The notes: a model not told the origin generated them from the sequence alone. 64,000 nucleotides of DNA from Brevibacterium moorei (GCF_024580735.1 NZ_JANIJX010000002.1:149168-213167); one strand, 5' to 3'; counted from the stretch's first letter, positions 51,886 to 63,906 are shown. A program made the numbers and translations.

Positions 51886-52881
51886 TCACCGGAACACCCG
51901 GCTGATCGCCGCCGCCAACTGGCTCAGCTGCAGCCAGATGGCGAAGTGATGCACCGGTCGCAGCACCCGGCCCGCTGCAGCCCGGAGGACGTTTCGCCGG
52001 CGACCCTTGTGCACCCACGCGGTGGTGATGTGCAGGTGACTGCCGCCGGCGGCCGGCTCCAATTCGATCCGGATCACGCGGGCGTTGGCCTTCGGGGCAT
52101 CGGGCCAGGTGAAGCGCCATTCGCCCAGCAGCCCCTCCTGCCAGTCGGTTGTCTCCACTCGCGCGGATCGATGCTGCGCTTTCACCCGGGAGGGTCTGCC
52201 GTCGGGGTGTTCGGTCACGGCGTGTGCCGTCCACGTCGAACCGACACTCACCACGGCGGGCGGAGCCTCGATCCATCCGGTGCCTGGCTCCCATTCCGGC
52301 ATTCGCGCAGGGTCGGCCAGCAGCTCCCATACCCGGTCGATGGGGGCTGGCACGAAGCACTCCCGTGTCCCCGACAGGCTATCCGCCTCGGTTCCACCCA
52401 CAGCGTCGTGGGCATGGCGTTCGGCCTCGTCGAGTCGGGCGATCACGGTTGCGGGCGTCGTGCCCAGGCGCCCGAGCACGGCTTCGATCAATCCGCTGGG
52501 TTCGACGACCAGTTCACGCAGAATCGCTGCCGCATCGCCCCGCTTCCCATCCCGAGCCGAGTTCTTGATGATTTCCAAAGCCCGGGGGTGCCAATCCACT
52601 GCTCCGGTTTCATGGAAGGTGATCCTGCCGGGCTGTGGGGACTCGGTCCGGATCCCGAGTGAGTTCAGCTGTTCCTCGTGCTGCCGCTCTATGGCGTCGC
52701 GAGCGGTTTCCAGGGTGATGCCGAGGCTCCGTAGGAGTTGGCCGGCACGCTGTTCACTGAGGACGAGGGCGAGGAACAGGTCGTCGATCCCCGCAGTCCG
52801 CTCTTTGCGGCGGGACGCTTCCTCCATGGCCGTGATGGACAGAGTGTGACTGGTTGCGGTTTGGACGCTGAGCTTGTTCAT
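51886..52881 (-). CDS. Clp_N-repeat plus SRPBCC domain protein
   Basis: 331 aa from ATG 52881 (CAGGAGGACCC upstream). Residues 1-150 are a double Clp N-terminal repeat (SHTLSITAMEEASRRKERTAGIDDLFLALVLSEQRAGQLLRSLGI... LEIIKNSARDGKRGDAAAILRELV), as in ClpC adaptors. Residues ~185-331 are an SRPBCC lipid-binding fold (FVPAPIDRVWELLADPARMPEWEPGTGWIE). The pair with the HTH gene in front of it is a common actinobacterial unit of unknown role, perhaps protein quality control. Confidence 0.75.
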   Translation of the reverse strand: MNKLSVQTATSHTLSITAMEEASRRKERTAGIDDLFLALVLSEQRAGQLLRSLGITLETARDAIERQHEEQLNSLGIRTESPQPGRITFHETGAVDWHPRALEIIKNSARDGKRGDAAAILRELVVEPSGLIEAVLGRLGTTPATVIARLDEAERHAHDAVGGTEADSLSGTRECFVPAPIDRVWELLADPARMPEWEPGTGWIEAPPAVVSVGSTWTAHAVTEHPDGRPSRVKAQHRSARVETTDWQEGLLGEWRFTWPDAPKANARVIRIELEPAAGGSHLHITTAWVHKGRRRNVLRAAAGRVLRPVHHFAIWLQLSQLAAAISRVFR

Positions 52882-53123
52882 CGGGTCCTCCTGGGGACGG
52901 GAATCGACGGGTCGATTCGCTTCGCATACTTCTTGTGCACCGCTTGGCGTGAGACTCCGAGCGCGCCGGCGATGTCCTGCCAACTCATCCCGGCCCACAG
53001 TCCTGCTTCAACCTGCGCCAGTTCCAGGCGCTCTGTGAGCGCACGCAGGGAGGAGATGGCTCTGAGCCCCGCTCGGGGATCCCGTGTGTCGGCAGCCGTT
53101 TCGGCTATCTGTGTTGACTCCAT
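52878..53123 (-). CDS. Helix-turn-helix partner of the Clp_N-SRPBCC protein
   Basis: 81 aa. C-terminal HTH MSWQDIAGALGVSRQAVHKKYAKR preceded by helices LRALTERLELAQVEAGL. ATGA overlap with the Clp_N gene. The start codon lies 6 bases after TAGGTT, which with TTGACA 17 bases upstream is a perfect leaderless promoter. It probably represses its own operon through the two palindromes in that promoter. Confidence 0.8.
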   Translation of the reverse strand: MESTQIAETAADTRDPRAGLRAISSLRALTERLELAQVEAGLWAGMSWQDIAGALGVSRQAVHKKYAKRIDPSIPVPRRTR

Positions 53124-53128
53124 GCAGT

Positions 53129-53167
53129 CAACCTATGTTGCTACCGGTCAGTTGTCAACCATTGTTG
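53129..53167 (-). promoter_or_regulatory. Promoter and twin operators of the HTH/Clp_N operon
   Basis: Minus strand: TTGACA, 17 bases, TAGGTT, 6 bases, ATG (53123). Two inverted repeats of the form CAAC-N4-GTTG, CAACCTATGTTG (53129-53140) and CAACCATTGTTG (53156-53167), 27 bp apart, overlap the -10 and the -35. Confidence 0.75.
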
Positions 53168-53234
53168 CCAACGGAGATGATCAGCCCCTTCTCCCGCGTC
53201 CCGATGCAGCCCACCGTGCAGGCAGTCCCCGACC

Positions 53235-53540
53235 TCACCCGAACAGCTGGTCGCCGCTCTTGTACTCCAGCCCGGGGTGGTTCTCGAAGCGGACCACGCC
53301 GACGGCCACGGTATCCGGCACCGCGGCCTTGATCCGCGCGGTCCCCTCGATCCCGAAGCCCCCGCACAATTCGATCGCGCCGACCCCGGCGGCCGCCAGC
53401 TCCCGGGCCGCGGCCTCGGAATCGGCGTAGTCCGCAGCACCGACGACCGTCAGGTCGACCCCCGGTGTCTCGACGGTCTGCCTGTCGGTGTGCCAATCGG
53501 CACCCGGTGCCAGGAAGATGAATGCCGCTTTGAGTTTCAT
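53235..53540 (-). CDS. DUF6506-like protein
   Basis: 101 aa from ATG 53540 (GGAGAG 5 bases upstream). MKLKAAFIFLAPGADWHTDRQTVETPGVDLTVVGAADYADSEAAARELAAAGVGAIELCGGFG... HPGLEYKSGDQLFG. The alternation of strand and helix, and the IELCGGFG segment, match a small family of unknown function (DUF6506) common in high-GC bacteria. Divergent from pta. Confidence 0.7.
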   Translation of the reverse strand: MKLKAAFIFLAPGADWHTDRQTVETPGVDLTVVGAADYADSEAAARELAAAGVGAIELCGGFGIEGTARIKAAVPDTVAVGVVRFENHPGLEYKSGDQLFG

Positions 53541-53725
53541 CACTACTCTCCTTCGATGTCGCCGACTTCACTGTCGGTCGCTCCCGGTGGGCCCGCAAGG
53601 GCTCACCAACCGCCAGTGTGGCCCTTTTCCCCTGTGATGACCAGCTATCCCAGCCTGCGAGCGCCCGGCGATCATATTCGGACTCCGCACTATCTTCGGC
53701 GCCCGATCCGTGTTTAGGCTGAGGC

Positions 53726-55870
53726 ATGTCCGCAAGCGTATACATCGCATCAGCAGAAGGTCGCTCCGGGAAGTCCACGGTCGCACTCGGAGTACTCGAC
53801 GTCATCGGCCGCACCAGCCCACGGGTCGGGGTGTTCCGGCCGGTCACCCGCACCCGGGATTCCCGCGACTACGTCCTCGACATGCTCCTGGAGCACACCA
53901 CCGCCGACCTGGACTACGAGACGTGCATCGGCACCACCTATGAACAGCTGCACGCGGATCCCGACGCCGCTCTGGCGCTCATCGTCGAGCGCTTCAAGGC
54001 CGTCGAGGCCCAGTGCGAATTCGTCGTCGTGCTCGGCAGCGACTACACCGATGTGTCCACCCCGGCCGAGCTGGCGGACAACGCGCGGATCGCTGCGAAC
54101 CTGGGCGCCCCGGTCCTGCTGGTACTCGGCGGGCGCGCCCCACAGGGTGAGAACGTGCGTTTGGGCGGCGGCACCGCCCGCACCCCGGCCGAACTCGCGC
54201 AGGTGGCCACCGTGGCTTTCTCCGAACTCGGCCAGGAACGGGCTGAACTGTTCGCGATCGCCGTCAACCGGGCGGACCCGGACGCTTTGGAGGCTACCTC
54301 CGAAGCCGTGCGCGAGGCCGCGGCCCGCGCCGTTCCGCCGGTCGGCGGTACGGATGCCGCGCTGCCGGTGTGGGCCCTGCCCGAGGACCCGGTTCTGGTG
54401 GCGCCGTCGGTGGCCGATGTACGCGACTGCCTGGGCGCTGAGTTCGTCGGTGGGGATCCCGCCTTGCTCGAGCGCGAGGTGATGGGAGTCGTGATGGCGG
54501 GCATGTCGATGGACAATGTACTGCCCCGCCTGCACGACGGCTCCCTGGTGATCGTCGCCGCCGACCGCACCGAGGTGCTGCTCTCGTGTCTGTTGGCCCA
54601 TGCATCGGCCACATTCCCATCCCTGGCCGGCATCGTACTCAACGGCCCCTTCGACCTGCCAGAGGCCGTCGACCGGCTCGTCGCGGGTCTGGGCTCGCCG
54701 CTGCCCGTCCTGACCACCCCCGGCGGCACCTTCGACACCGCGGCGCGCGTGATGCGCACGCAGAGCAGACAGGCTGCGGCTTCGCCGACACGCTACGATG
54801 CGGCATTGAATTTGTTCCGGCGCCACATCGACGCGGGGGTGCTGGCCAAGAGCCTGGGCCTGGCGCGCTCGCAGGTCGTCACCCCGCTGATGTTCGAGTA
54901 CGGCCTGGCGCAGCGGGCGGGCAATGACCGCAAGCGGATCGTCCTGCCAGAGGGCGATGACGACCGAGTCCTGCGGGCGGCGGCGCGCGTGCTGGGTCGC
55001 GGCATCGCGGACCTGACGATCCTGGGCGACGAGGCGAAGGTGCGCGCCAGGGCAGCGGAGCTGGGCTGCGATTTGGACGCCGCCACGGTCATCAGTCCCT
55101 TCGATCCCGGATATGTCGACCGCTTCGCCCAGGTCTACACGAGGCTGCGGGCCCACAAGGGCATGACGTACGACCGGGCGGCAGATACCGTGACCGACGT
55201 GTCGTACTTCGGCACCCTGCTCGTCCACGAGGGTCTGGCCGATGGCATGGTCTCCGGAGCCGCGCACACCACGGCGCATACAATCAGGCCGGCGTTCGAG
55301 ATCATCAAGACGCGCCCCGACGCACAGGTCGTGTCCTCGGTCTTCCTCATGGCACTGGCCGACCGGGTTTTGGTCTACGGCGACTGCGCGGTCATACCGG
55401 ATCCCGATGCCGGGCAACTGGCCGATATCGCGATCTCCTCGGCCACCACAGCCGCTGGATTCGACATCGAGCCGCGGGTGGCGATGCTGTCGTACTCCAC
55501 GGGCGATTCCGGATCCGGTGCGGATGTCGACAAGGTCCGCGAGGCGACCCGACTGGTCCACCAGCGTCGCCCGGATCTGGCAGTCGAGGGTCCGATCCAG
55601 TACGACGCCGCGACCGATGCTGCGGTCGCCGGCAAGAAGCTGCCGGGTTCGCAGGTGGCGGGCCGGGCGACGGTGTTCGTCTTCCCGGACCTCAACACCG
55701 GAAACAACACGTACAAGGCGGTCCAACGGTCCGCCGGCGCACTGGCGATCGGGCCGGTGCTCCAGGGCTTGAACAAGCCGATCAACGATCTGTCCCGTGG
55801 CGCGCTGGTCGACGATATCGTCAATACGATCGCGATCACCGCGATCCAGGCACAGGGTGGTAGGTCATGA
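53726..55870 (+). CDS. pta: Phosphate acetyltransferase
   Basis: 714 aa; converts acetyl-CoA and phosphate to acetyl phosphate. Long two-part type: N-terminal P-loop domain of the BioD/CobQ kind (VYIASAEGRSGKSTVALG at residues 5-22), a DRTGG-like middle (about 230-340, NVLPRLHDGSLVIVAADRTEVLL), and the PTA_PTB catalytic domain (about 390-710: RIVLPEGDDDRVLRAA, GMVSGAAHTTAHTIRPAFEIIKT, SVFLMALADRVLVYGDCAV, TGDSGSGADVDKVREAT, LNTGNNTYKAVQRSAGALAIGPVLQGLNKPINDLSRGA). TAGGCT, 4-5 bases before ATG 53726, may be a -10 of a leaderless message. ATGA overlap with ackA. Confidence 0.95.
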   Translation: MSASVYIASAEGRSGKSTVALGVLDVIGRTSPRVGVFRPVTRTRDSRDYVLDMLLEHTTADLDYETCIGTTYEQLHADPDAALALIVERFKAVEAQCEFVVVLGSDYTDVSTPAELADNARIAANLGAPVLLVLGGRAPQGENVRLGGGTARTPAELAQVATVAFSELGQERAELFAIAVNRADPDALEATSEAVREAAARAVPPVGGTDAALPVWALPEDPVLVAPSVADVRDCLGAEFVGGDPALLEREVMGVVMAGMSMDNVLPRLHDGSLVIVAADRTEVLLSCLLAHASATFPSLAGIVLNGPFDLPEAVDRLVAGLGSPLPVLTTPGGTFDTAARVMRTQSRQAAASPTRYDAALNLFRRHIDAGVLAKSLGLARSQVVTPLMFEYGLAQRAGNDRKRIVLPEGDDDRVLRAAARVLGRGIADLTILGDEAKVRARAAELGCDLDAATVISPFDPGYVDRFAQVYTRLRAHKGMTYDRAADTVTDVSYFGTLLVHEGLADGMVSGAAHTTAHTIRPAFEIIKTRPDAQVVSSVFLMALADRVLVYGDCAVIPDPDAGQLADIAISSATTAAGFDIEPRVAMLSYSTGDSGSGADVDKVREATRLVHQRRPDLAVEGPIQYDAATDAAVAGKKLPGSQVAGRATVFVFPDLNTGNNTYKAVQRSAGALAIGPVLQGLNKPINDLSRGALVDDIVNTIAITAIQAQGGRS

Positions 55871-57081
55871 GCGTCGTGCTCGTCATGAACAGCGGTTCCT
55901 CTTCGTTCAAGTACCGGCTGATGGCCGTCGAAGCGGAGATCCCGCTGGCCTCCGGGGTGGTCGAGCGGATCGGCGAGGACATGGGCCGGGCCAGGCACAC
56001 CGTGCACCACTGGCCGCACGCAGAGGGCGGTGACAGCGTGTTCACCCAGGACCTGCCGATCCCGGACCATGCCGCCGGCTGCCGGGTGATGCTCGACGCC
56101 TTCGCCCAGTACGGGCCCTCCCTGTACGAGCACCCGCCGGTCGCCGTGGGTCACCGGGTGGTCCACGGCGGCGCCCGGTTCTTCGCGCCTACGGTCATCA
56201 CCTCGCTGGTGGAGATCAACATCGACGAGCTCTCCCTGCTGGCCCCGCTGCACAATCCGGGTGCTGTGGCCGGCATCCACGCCGCCGAGGTCGCCTTCCC
56301 CCGGGTGCCGCATGTGGCGGTGTTCGACACGGCCTTCCATCAGACGATCGAGCCGGCGGCCTACACCTACGCGATCGATAAGAAGGTGGCCACGTCGAAC
56401 CGTATCCGCAAGTACGGCTTCCACGGCACCAGTGTGAAGTTCGTCTCCGAACGCGCGGCCCAGTTCCTGGGCAGGCAGCCGGAGGAACTCAAACAGATCG
56501 TGTTCCACCTGGGCAATGGGGCGTCTGCCACTGCCGTGTCCGGTGGCAAATCCGTCGACACGTCCATGGGCTTCACCCCCTTGGAGGGCCTGGTGATGGG
56601 CACCCGGTCCGGCGATATCGATCCGGCCGCGCTGTTCCACCTGGCCCGGCGCGCCGATATGTCCACCGGTGACCTTGACACGCTGCTCAACAAGCGCTCG
56701 GGCCTCCTCGGCCTGACCGGGGCATCCGATATGCGCGACGTCCTCGAACGCAGGGAGGCAGGCGATCAGGATGCCGCACTGGCCTACGACGTCTACGTCC
56801 ACCGGCTGCGCGCCTATGCGGGCTCGTATCTGGCACAGCTCGGCGGGGCCGACGTCATCGTGTTCACAGCCGGGGTCGGCGAACACTCCCCCGCGGTCCG
56901 GGCGGATGCCTTGTCAACGCTGGGCTTCGCCGGCATCCACATCGATCCCGTGCGCAATGCCCAAGCCGGCTCCGGCATCAGTGTGATATCCCCGGACGAT
57001 TCGCCGGTCACGGTGTTGGTGGTGCCGACGAACGAGGAGTTGGAAATCGCCCGGCAGACCCTGGAGGCCGCGAACGCGTGA
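55867..57081 (+). CDS. ackA: Acetate kinase
   Basis: 404 aa; acetyl phosphate + ADP to acetate + ATP, forming the overflow pathway with pta. Marks: VLVMNSGSSSFKYRL at the start (ATP/phosphate site), GHRVVHGG, the FDTAFHQTIEP active-site segment, KYGFHGTSVKFVSE, HLGNGASATAV, MGFTPLEGLVMGTRSGDIDPA, and VFTAGVGEHSPAVR. Overlaps pta by 4 bases. Typical length. Confidence 0.95.
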   Translation: MSVVLVMNSGSSSFKYRLMAVEAEIPLASGVVERIGEDMGRARHTVHHWPHAEGGDSVFTQDLPIPDHAAGCRVMLDAFAQYGPSLYEHPPVAVGHRVVHGGARFFAPTVITSLVEINIDELSLLAPLHNPGAVAGIHAAEVAFPRVPHVAVFDTAFHQTIEPAAYTYAIDKKVATSNRIRKYGFHGTSVKFVSERAAQFLGRQPEELKQIVFHLGNGASATAVSGGKSVDTSMGFTPLEGLVMGTRSGDIDPAALFHLARRADMSTGDLDTLLNKRSGLLGLTGASDMRDVLERREAGDQDAALAYDVYVHRLRAYAGSYLAQLGGADVIVFTAGVGEHSPAVRADALSTLGFAGIHIDPVRNAQAGSGISVISPDDSPVTVLVVPTNEELEIARQTLEAANA

Positions 57082-57190
57082 AACACATGTCTGAAGTGAT
57101 TCTTGCACTCTGAGACGACGCGCGTCGGGGCGGGCGGCGGGCGGATAATATTCCGGTTAACTCCCCGGAATCGAAAGTGACCGTTCTCCT

Positions 57191-58507
57191 ATGACCGCTC
57201 CAGCGGCGGCGTCCCCGGCGCCCGCCAATCAGACATCCCCCAAGGATATGCGCAAGATCTCCACCGCCAGCGCCTTCGGCACCGGCATCGAGCTCTACGA
57301 CTTCCTGATCTTCGGCCTGGCCGCGGGCCTTATCTTCCCCAAGCTGTTCTTCCCCGGCTCCGATCCGCTGATGGGCACGCTGCAGTCCTTCATGGCCTTC
57401 GGCGCGGGCTTCCTGTCCCGGCCCCTGGGCGGAATCGTCTTCGGCCACTTCGGTGATCGGGTCTCGCGCAAGACCATGCTGGTCATATGCCTGGTCGCCA
57501 CCGGCACCTGCACGGTCCTCATCGGGTGCCTGCCCACTTACGGCACGGTCGGTGCGCTGGCGCCCGTCCTGCTGGTGTCCCTGCGCATCCTCCAGGGCTT
57601 CTTCATGGGCGGCGAACAGTCCGGCGCCTTCATCATGGTCACCGAACACGCCCCGCGCGGCCGCAAGGCCTTCTTCGGCGCCTTCGTCACAGCCGGCTCC
57701 CCCATCGGCACCCTGCTGGGCATCGGCGTATTCCAGCTCACGGCCCTGTTCACCGGCGACGCCTTCGCCACCTGGGGCTGGCGCATCCCATTCATCGCCT
57801 CGGCCATCCTCATCATCATCGGCATCTACGTGCGCGTGGGCATCGACGAATCCCCGTCCTTCAAGAAGATCTCCAAGGCCGGTGCCGTCGCCAAACTGCC
57901 CCTGGCCGGCGTCATCGCACACGCCTGGCCGTTCCTCATCGCCGGCGTCCTGGTGAACCTGGGCTTCAACCAGTTCATGTTCATCATCAACTCCTTCACC
58001 ACGTCGTACGCCGTCAAGCAGATCGGGTTCAGCCAGACCGACACGCTGATCTCCGGACTGGTCGGCGGCTTGGGGATGCTGATCGCGGTCTTCGTCGCCG
58101 GCTGGGCCGCCGACCGCTTCGGCCTGATCAAGGTCATGATGTGCGGGGCCCTGTTCCAGCTGGTGTGGGCCTACCCGTACTTCCTGCTGATCGACTCGGG
58201 TTCCGTGGTCGGCCTCTACCTCGCCGTGGTCGTCGGTTACATCGGACTGAGCTTCGTCTTCGGTCCCATGGCCGCGTTCTACGTCAGCCTGTTCGACCCG
58301 GCGCACCGGTATTCCGGGGTCGCAGTGTCCTACAACCTGGGAGCCGTACTCGGCGGGGGCCTCTCCCCCTCGATCGCCCAGGCGCTGCTGGCCTCCGGCG
58401 CCGGCTCGGCGGGCATCTCGGCCTATGTCGCACTGGGCGGGGTACTCTCGGCCATCGGCCTGTTCATCGGCATGAAGCAGGTCCAGCGGGCCAAAGCCGC
58501 CTGGTGA
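57191..58507 (+). CDS. MFS transporter of the metabolite:H+ symporter (ProP/ShiA-like) family
   Basis: 438 aa with twelve membrane segments. N-terminal SAFGTGIELYDFLIFGLAAGLIFPKLFFPG and GAGFLSRPLGGIVFGHFGDRVSRKTML (MFS motif A with RPLGG in front), GGEQSGAFIMVTEHAP, and GGWAADRFG-like AGWAADRFGLIK in the second half are the signs of the MHS group, which brings in osmolytes, shikimate, citrate or dicarboxylates with protons. Substrate not readable. Begins 109 bases after ackA; that gap has a short CGACGCGCGTCG palindrome. Confidence 0.85.
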   Translation: MTAPAAASPAPANQTSPKDMRKISTASAFGTGIELYDFLIFGLAAGLIFPKLFFPGSDPLMGTLQSFMAFGAGFLSRPLGGIVFGHFGDRVSRKTMLVICLVATGTCTVLIGCLPTYGTVGALAPVLLVSLRILQGFFMGGEQSGAFIMVTEHAPRGRKAFFGAFVTAGSPIGTLLGIGVFQLTALFTGDAFATWGWRIPFIASAILIIIGIYVRVGIDESPSFKKISKAGAVAKLPLAGVIAHAWPFLIAGVLVNLGFNQFMFIINSFTTSYAVKQIGFSQTDTLISGLVGGLGMLIAVFVAGWAADRFGLIKVMMCGALFQLVWAYPYFLLIDSGSVVGLYLAVVVGYIGLSFVFGPMAAFYVSLFDPAHRYSGVAVSYNLGAVLGGGLSPSIAQALLASGAGSAGISAYVALGGVLSAIGLFIGMKQVQRAKAAW

Positions 58508-58532
58508 TGCCCGCGGCGCCCCGGCTGCAGGC

Positions 58533-59507
58533 TCAGGCGAGTTGGCAGCCGGGGCACCAGTACAGTTTGCGCCCGGCCACGACTTCCAGGGCCACGGGGG
58601 TGTGGCACCTGTAGCACGGCTGCCCGGCCCGACCGTAGACCGCGTGTCGGCCCTCGACCGTTTCGAGGGCCAGTTGCTTCGCCGCACCGCGCAGTCGGGT
58701 ACGGGTGACGATCACCCCGGTCTCCACGCCGATCGGCAACAGTCGGCACCAATCGTCCCACAGGGCCCGCAGCACCTCGACGGGCAGGGCATTCGCCGCC
58801 GTATGGGGGTTCACCCGGGCCCGGAACAGCAGCTCGGCCCGGTAGATATTGCCGATTCCCGCAACCACCGCCTGGTCCATCAGCACTGTGCCGATCGGCG
58901 TGCGCTTGCGCTGGGCCACGGAGATGAACCGGCGGCCCCCGGCGGCCCGGCCGTCGACCAGCGGATCGGGACCCAGTTTCCGCAAACGGGCCGTCAGTTC
59001 CCCTGGCTCCAAGACCTCGCAGGCGGTGGGCCCGCGCAGATCGGCGCAGGCGTCGGCTGTCAGCAGGCGGGCACGCACCGCGCCGACGGGTTCCGGGGGC
59101 CAGACGGGCCCGCCGACGGTTTCGGCCGCGGTTTCATCCGGGCGGGGCAACTCGTTCTCACCGGCCCGCAGCCGGGTCACCCGGCCAGCGCGCAATTTCC
59201 TGGGCGCGCCCATGCTGCGCTGGGCCAGCGAGTACTCGCCCGTCTGCCCCGCGCGCTCCCCCTGCCCGGTCAGCCGGGCGAAATCCCAGGCCCCGTAGAG
59301 CCCCAGGTGGACCCGCAGGCACAGCTCGCCGGAGAAGGACAGGAAGAGCTGCTTGCCCACCGCGTAGGACTCCTCTATCGTCCGGCCGTCGAGGAGCGCG
59401 GCGCCGGCTGCGAACCGGCCCTGGGGCGAGGACACCGCGACCCGCCTGCCGACCATCAGGTCGGCGAAGCGGGCCGCGATTCTGTGGACCGAATGTCCCT
59501 CGGGCAT
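58533..59507 (-). CDS. Formamidopyrimidine-DNA glycosylase / endonuclease VIII-like (Fpg/Nei)
   Basis: 324 aa; removes oxidised bases and cuts the strand. Starts MPEGHSVHR with catalytic Pro2 and Glu3 (Nei-like, E-G-H-S), conserved Lys-containing loop YAVGKQLFLSF, helix-two-turn-helix QAVVAGIGNIYRAELLFRARVNP, and a C-terminal zinc finger CYRCHTPVALE...YWCPGC. Start ATG 59507 shares one base with the HIT gene stop (TGATG). This long form resembles actinobacterial Nei2. Confidence 0.9.
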   Translation of the reverse strand: MPEGHSVHRIAARFADLMVGRRVAVSSPQGRFAAGAALLDGRTIEESYAVGKQLFLSFSGELCLRVHLGLYGAWDFARLTGQGERAGQTGEYSLAQRSMGAPRKLRAGRVTRLRAGENELPRPDETAAETVGGPVWPPEPVGAVRARLLTADACADLRGPTACEVLEPGELTARLRKLGPDPLVDGRAAGGRRFISVAQRKRTPIGTVLMDQAVVAGIGNIYRAELLFRARVNPHTAANALPVEVLRALWDDWCRLLPIGVETGVIVTRTRLRGAAKQLALETVEGRHAVYGRAGQPCYRCHTPVALEVVAGRKLYWCPGCQLA

Positions 59508-59935
59508 CAGGCCGTGGCGCCGGGGCCGGTCGCGGCCTGCTCGCCCAGCTGTGCGCGGATCTTGGCCGCCGCCGCCTCCAGGGTCTCCGGCGAGGCGACC
59601 GAGCCGCGCTCGAGCACATGGAAGTCCTTCAGCGAGTTCGTCGGCCACACATGGATGTGGACGTGGGGCACCTCGTAGCCCTGCACCATGACGCCCACCC
59701 GCTGGCAGCCGAAGGCGGCCTGCTGGGCCTGTCCGATCAGCTGCGCCACCGTAAACAGGTGTGCGTTGAGTTCGGTGGGCAGATCGAGCCAGTGGTCGAT
59801 CTCCTGGCGCGGGACGACCATCGTGTGGCCGGCGGTCAGTGGCTGAATGTCCAGGAACGCGACGCACAGGTCGTCCTGGTAGACGAAAGTGCCGGGGATT
59901 TCACCGGAGATGATCTTGGAGAAGATGCTGGGCAT
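59507..59935 (-). CDS. HIT family hydrolase
   Basis: 142 aa. SIFSKIISGEIPGTFVYQDDLCVAFLDIQPLTAGHTMVVPRQEIDHW and the active-site HVHIHV (about residues 91-96) are those of Hint/HIT nucleoside phosphoramidases. Overlaps the Fpg/Nei gene. Downstream of the peroxiredoxin by 12 bases, so the three minus-strand genes are probably one operon. Confidence 0.9.
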   Translation of the reverse strand: MPSIFSKIISGEIPGTFVYQDDLCVAFLDIQPLTAGHTMVVPRQEIDHWLDLPTELNAHLFTVAQLIGQAQQAAFGCQRVGVMVQGYEVPHVHIHVWPTNSLKDFHVLERGSVASPETLEAAAAKIRAQLGEQAATGPGATA

Positions 59936-59947
59936 GGTGTGGCCTCC

Positions 59948-60403
59948 TCAGTGCAACCATGAAGCGAGGTCGCGGACCCGGTCCACAGGGCCGGTCTCCG
60001 CGCGTTGGATGATTCCGTGGGTGTCGATGAGGAAAGTACCACGTCGGGCGGCACCACGCTGTTCGTCGAACACCCCATAGGTCTGTGCGGCCGCACCGTG
60101 CGGCCAGAAATCGCTGAGCAACTCGATGCCGATCCCTGCCTCCCGGCTCCAGGCCGCCAGGGTGTACTTCGAGTCGACGCTGATGCCCACTGCACGGATT
60201 CCGCCGCCTGGTTCCCCGGTCCGGGCCAGATCCGTCAGCAGTGACATCTCCCGGCCGCACACAGGAGAGAATGCGAACGGGTAGAACACCAAGAGGACTG
60301 CCGACTCCCGGCTGGCCTCGGAGAGCACGAAGGTCGAGCCGTACTGGTCCGGCAGAATCAGTTCCGGCGCCGGAACGCCGGGGACCGGAGCCGCGCCGTT
60401 CAT
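59948..60403 (-). CDS. AhpE-type 1-Cys peroxiredoxin
   Basis: 151 aa; reduces peroxides. Thioredoxin fold with PAPELILPDQYGSTFVLSEASRESAVLLVFYPFAFSPVCGREM; the peroxidatic Cys is in FSPVC at about residue 50, with Ser in the Thr place as in AhpE. No resolving Cys later. Start overlaps nothing; the DUF3052 gene ends one base before. Confidence 0.85.
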   Translation of the reverse strand: MNGAAPVPGVPAPELILPDQYGSTFVLSEASRESAVLLVFYPFAFSPVCGREMSLLTDLARTGEPGGGIRAVGISVDSKYTLAAWSREAGIGIELLSDFWPHGAAAQTYGVFDEQRGAARRGTFLIDTHGIIQRAETGPVDRVRDLASWLH

Positions 60404-60404
60404 C

Positions 60405-60863
60405 TCAGCCGTTGCTCTTCTTGGCGACCAAACGCACGCCCGACCAGTCCGGGCCGACGCTGACGGTGGTCGTCACGTGCATGCCGGCGGTGGGCGCCGC
60501 ATCGTTGATCTCAACCGGGCTGATGTGTCCGGGTCGCCCGGCCTTGGGGGTGAGCAGATAGACCGTGCCGGTCTCGGAGAGCATGGTCTGAGCGTCGACC
60601 AAGCCGTCGACCAGATCTTCGTCGTCCGAACGCCACCACATCACCACGGCGTCGAAAACGTCCTCGACGTCGTCGGCGGCCATGTCCTCGCCCGTGATCT
60701 GTGCGATGGCATCGCGCAGCGCGAAGTCGACATCGTCGTCGTAGCCCAATTCCTGAATGTACTGTCCCGCGCTCAGCCCCAGTGGATTGTTCGCCCCCGG
60801 GTCGGTGGCTGCGGTTGGTGCGGAATCCTTATTGCTCGTCCTACTAGAGGAAGTCGTTGCCAT
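60405..60863 (-). CDS. DUF3052 family protein
   Basis: 152 aa: a disordered Ser/Thr-rich N-terminus, then GLSAGQYIQELGYDDDVDFALRDAIAQITGEDMAADDVEDVFDAVVMWWRSDDEDLVDGLVDAQTMLSETGTVYLLTPKAGRPGHISPVEINDAAPTAGM. This is the usual DUF3052 core of Actinomycetota, where the gene almost always lies divergent from or next to aceE and AhpE. The AAGGAG is only one base from ATG 60863, so a slightly different start is possible. Function not known. Confidence 0.85.
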   Translation of the reverse strand: MATTSSSRTSNKDSAPTAATDPGANNPLGLSAGQYIQELGYDDDVDFALRDAIAQITGEDMAADDVEDVFDAVVMWWRSDDEDLVDGLVDAQTMLSETGTVYLLTPKAGRPGHISPVEINDAAPTAGMHVTTTVSVGPDWSGVRLVAKKSNG

Positions 60864-61143
60864 ACTCCTTAATTTTTCATGTGAAGCGGCATTCGGGCAA
60901 ATGCCCGGCCAGAAACGTGCCCGTCCGTCCCACCATGGGAGACACCGACCAGCGCCGGTGATCGGTTCCACAACCCGATCAGGGCTCTGACAGGGCACAA
61001 TGCGCCCGGCCACGACATATCGGGACCCTGACTGTCATAAACTAGTGACGGTAAAAGTCTAAACTCCATACCTTTCGAACGACCGTTCAACTGGCATGGG
61101 CAGACAACGTTTCCGACCAAATCCCAAGCGGAAGGAATGCGCC
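60864..61143. promoter_or_regulatory. Divergent promoter region between DUF3052 and aceE
   Basis: 280 bases without a gene. Contains GTCATAAACTAGTGAC (61035-61050), a GTCA-N8-TGAC inverted repeat with AT-rich centre that could be an operator, with TAAACT inside as possible -10. The aceE ribosome-binding site GAAGGA is at 61131-61136. Confidence 0.4.

Positions 61144-63906
<2,763 letters not shown>

Noticed and set aside
57082..57190. A regulatory RNA between ackA and the transporter gene
   Set aside because: Only a short CGACGCGCGTCG palindrome is seen; no terminator with leader structure or conserved motif can be supported.
61096..61143. aceE starting at ATG 61096
   Set aside because: No ribosome-binding site, and the extra residues (basic, [13 protein letters not shown]) are not usual for E1; TTG 61144 has GAAGGA at good spacing.
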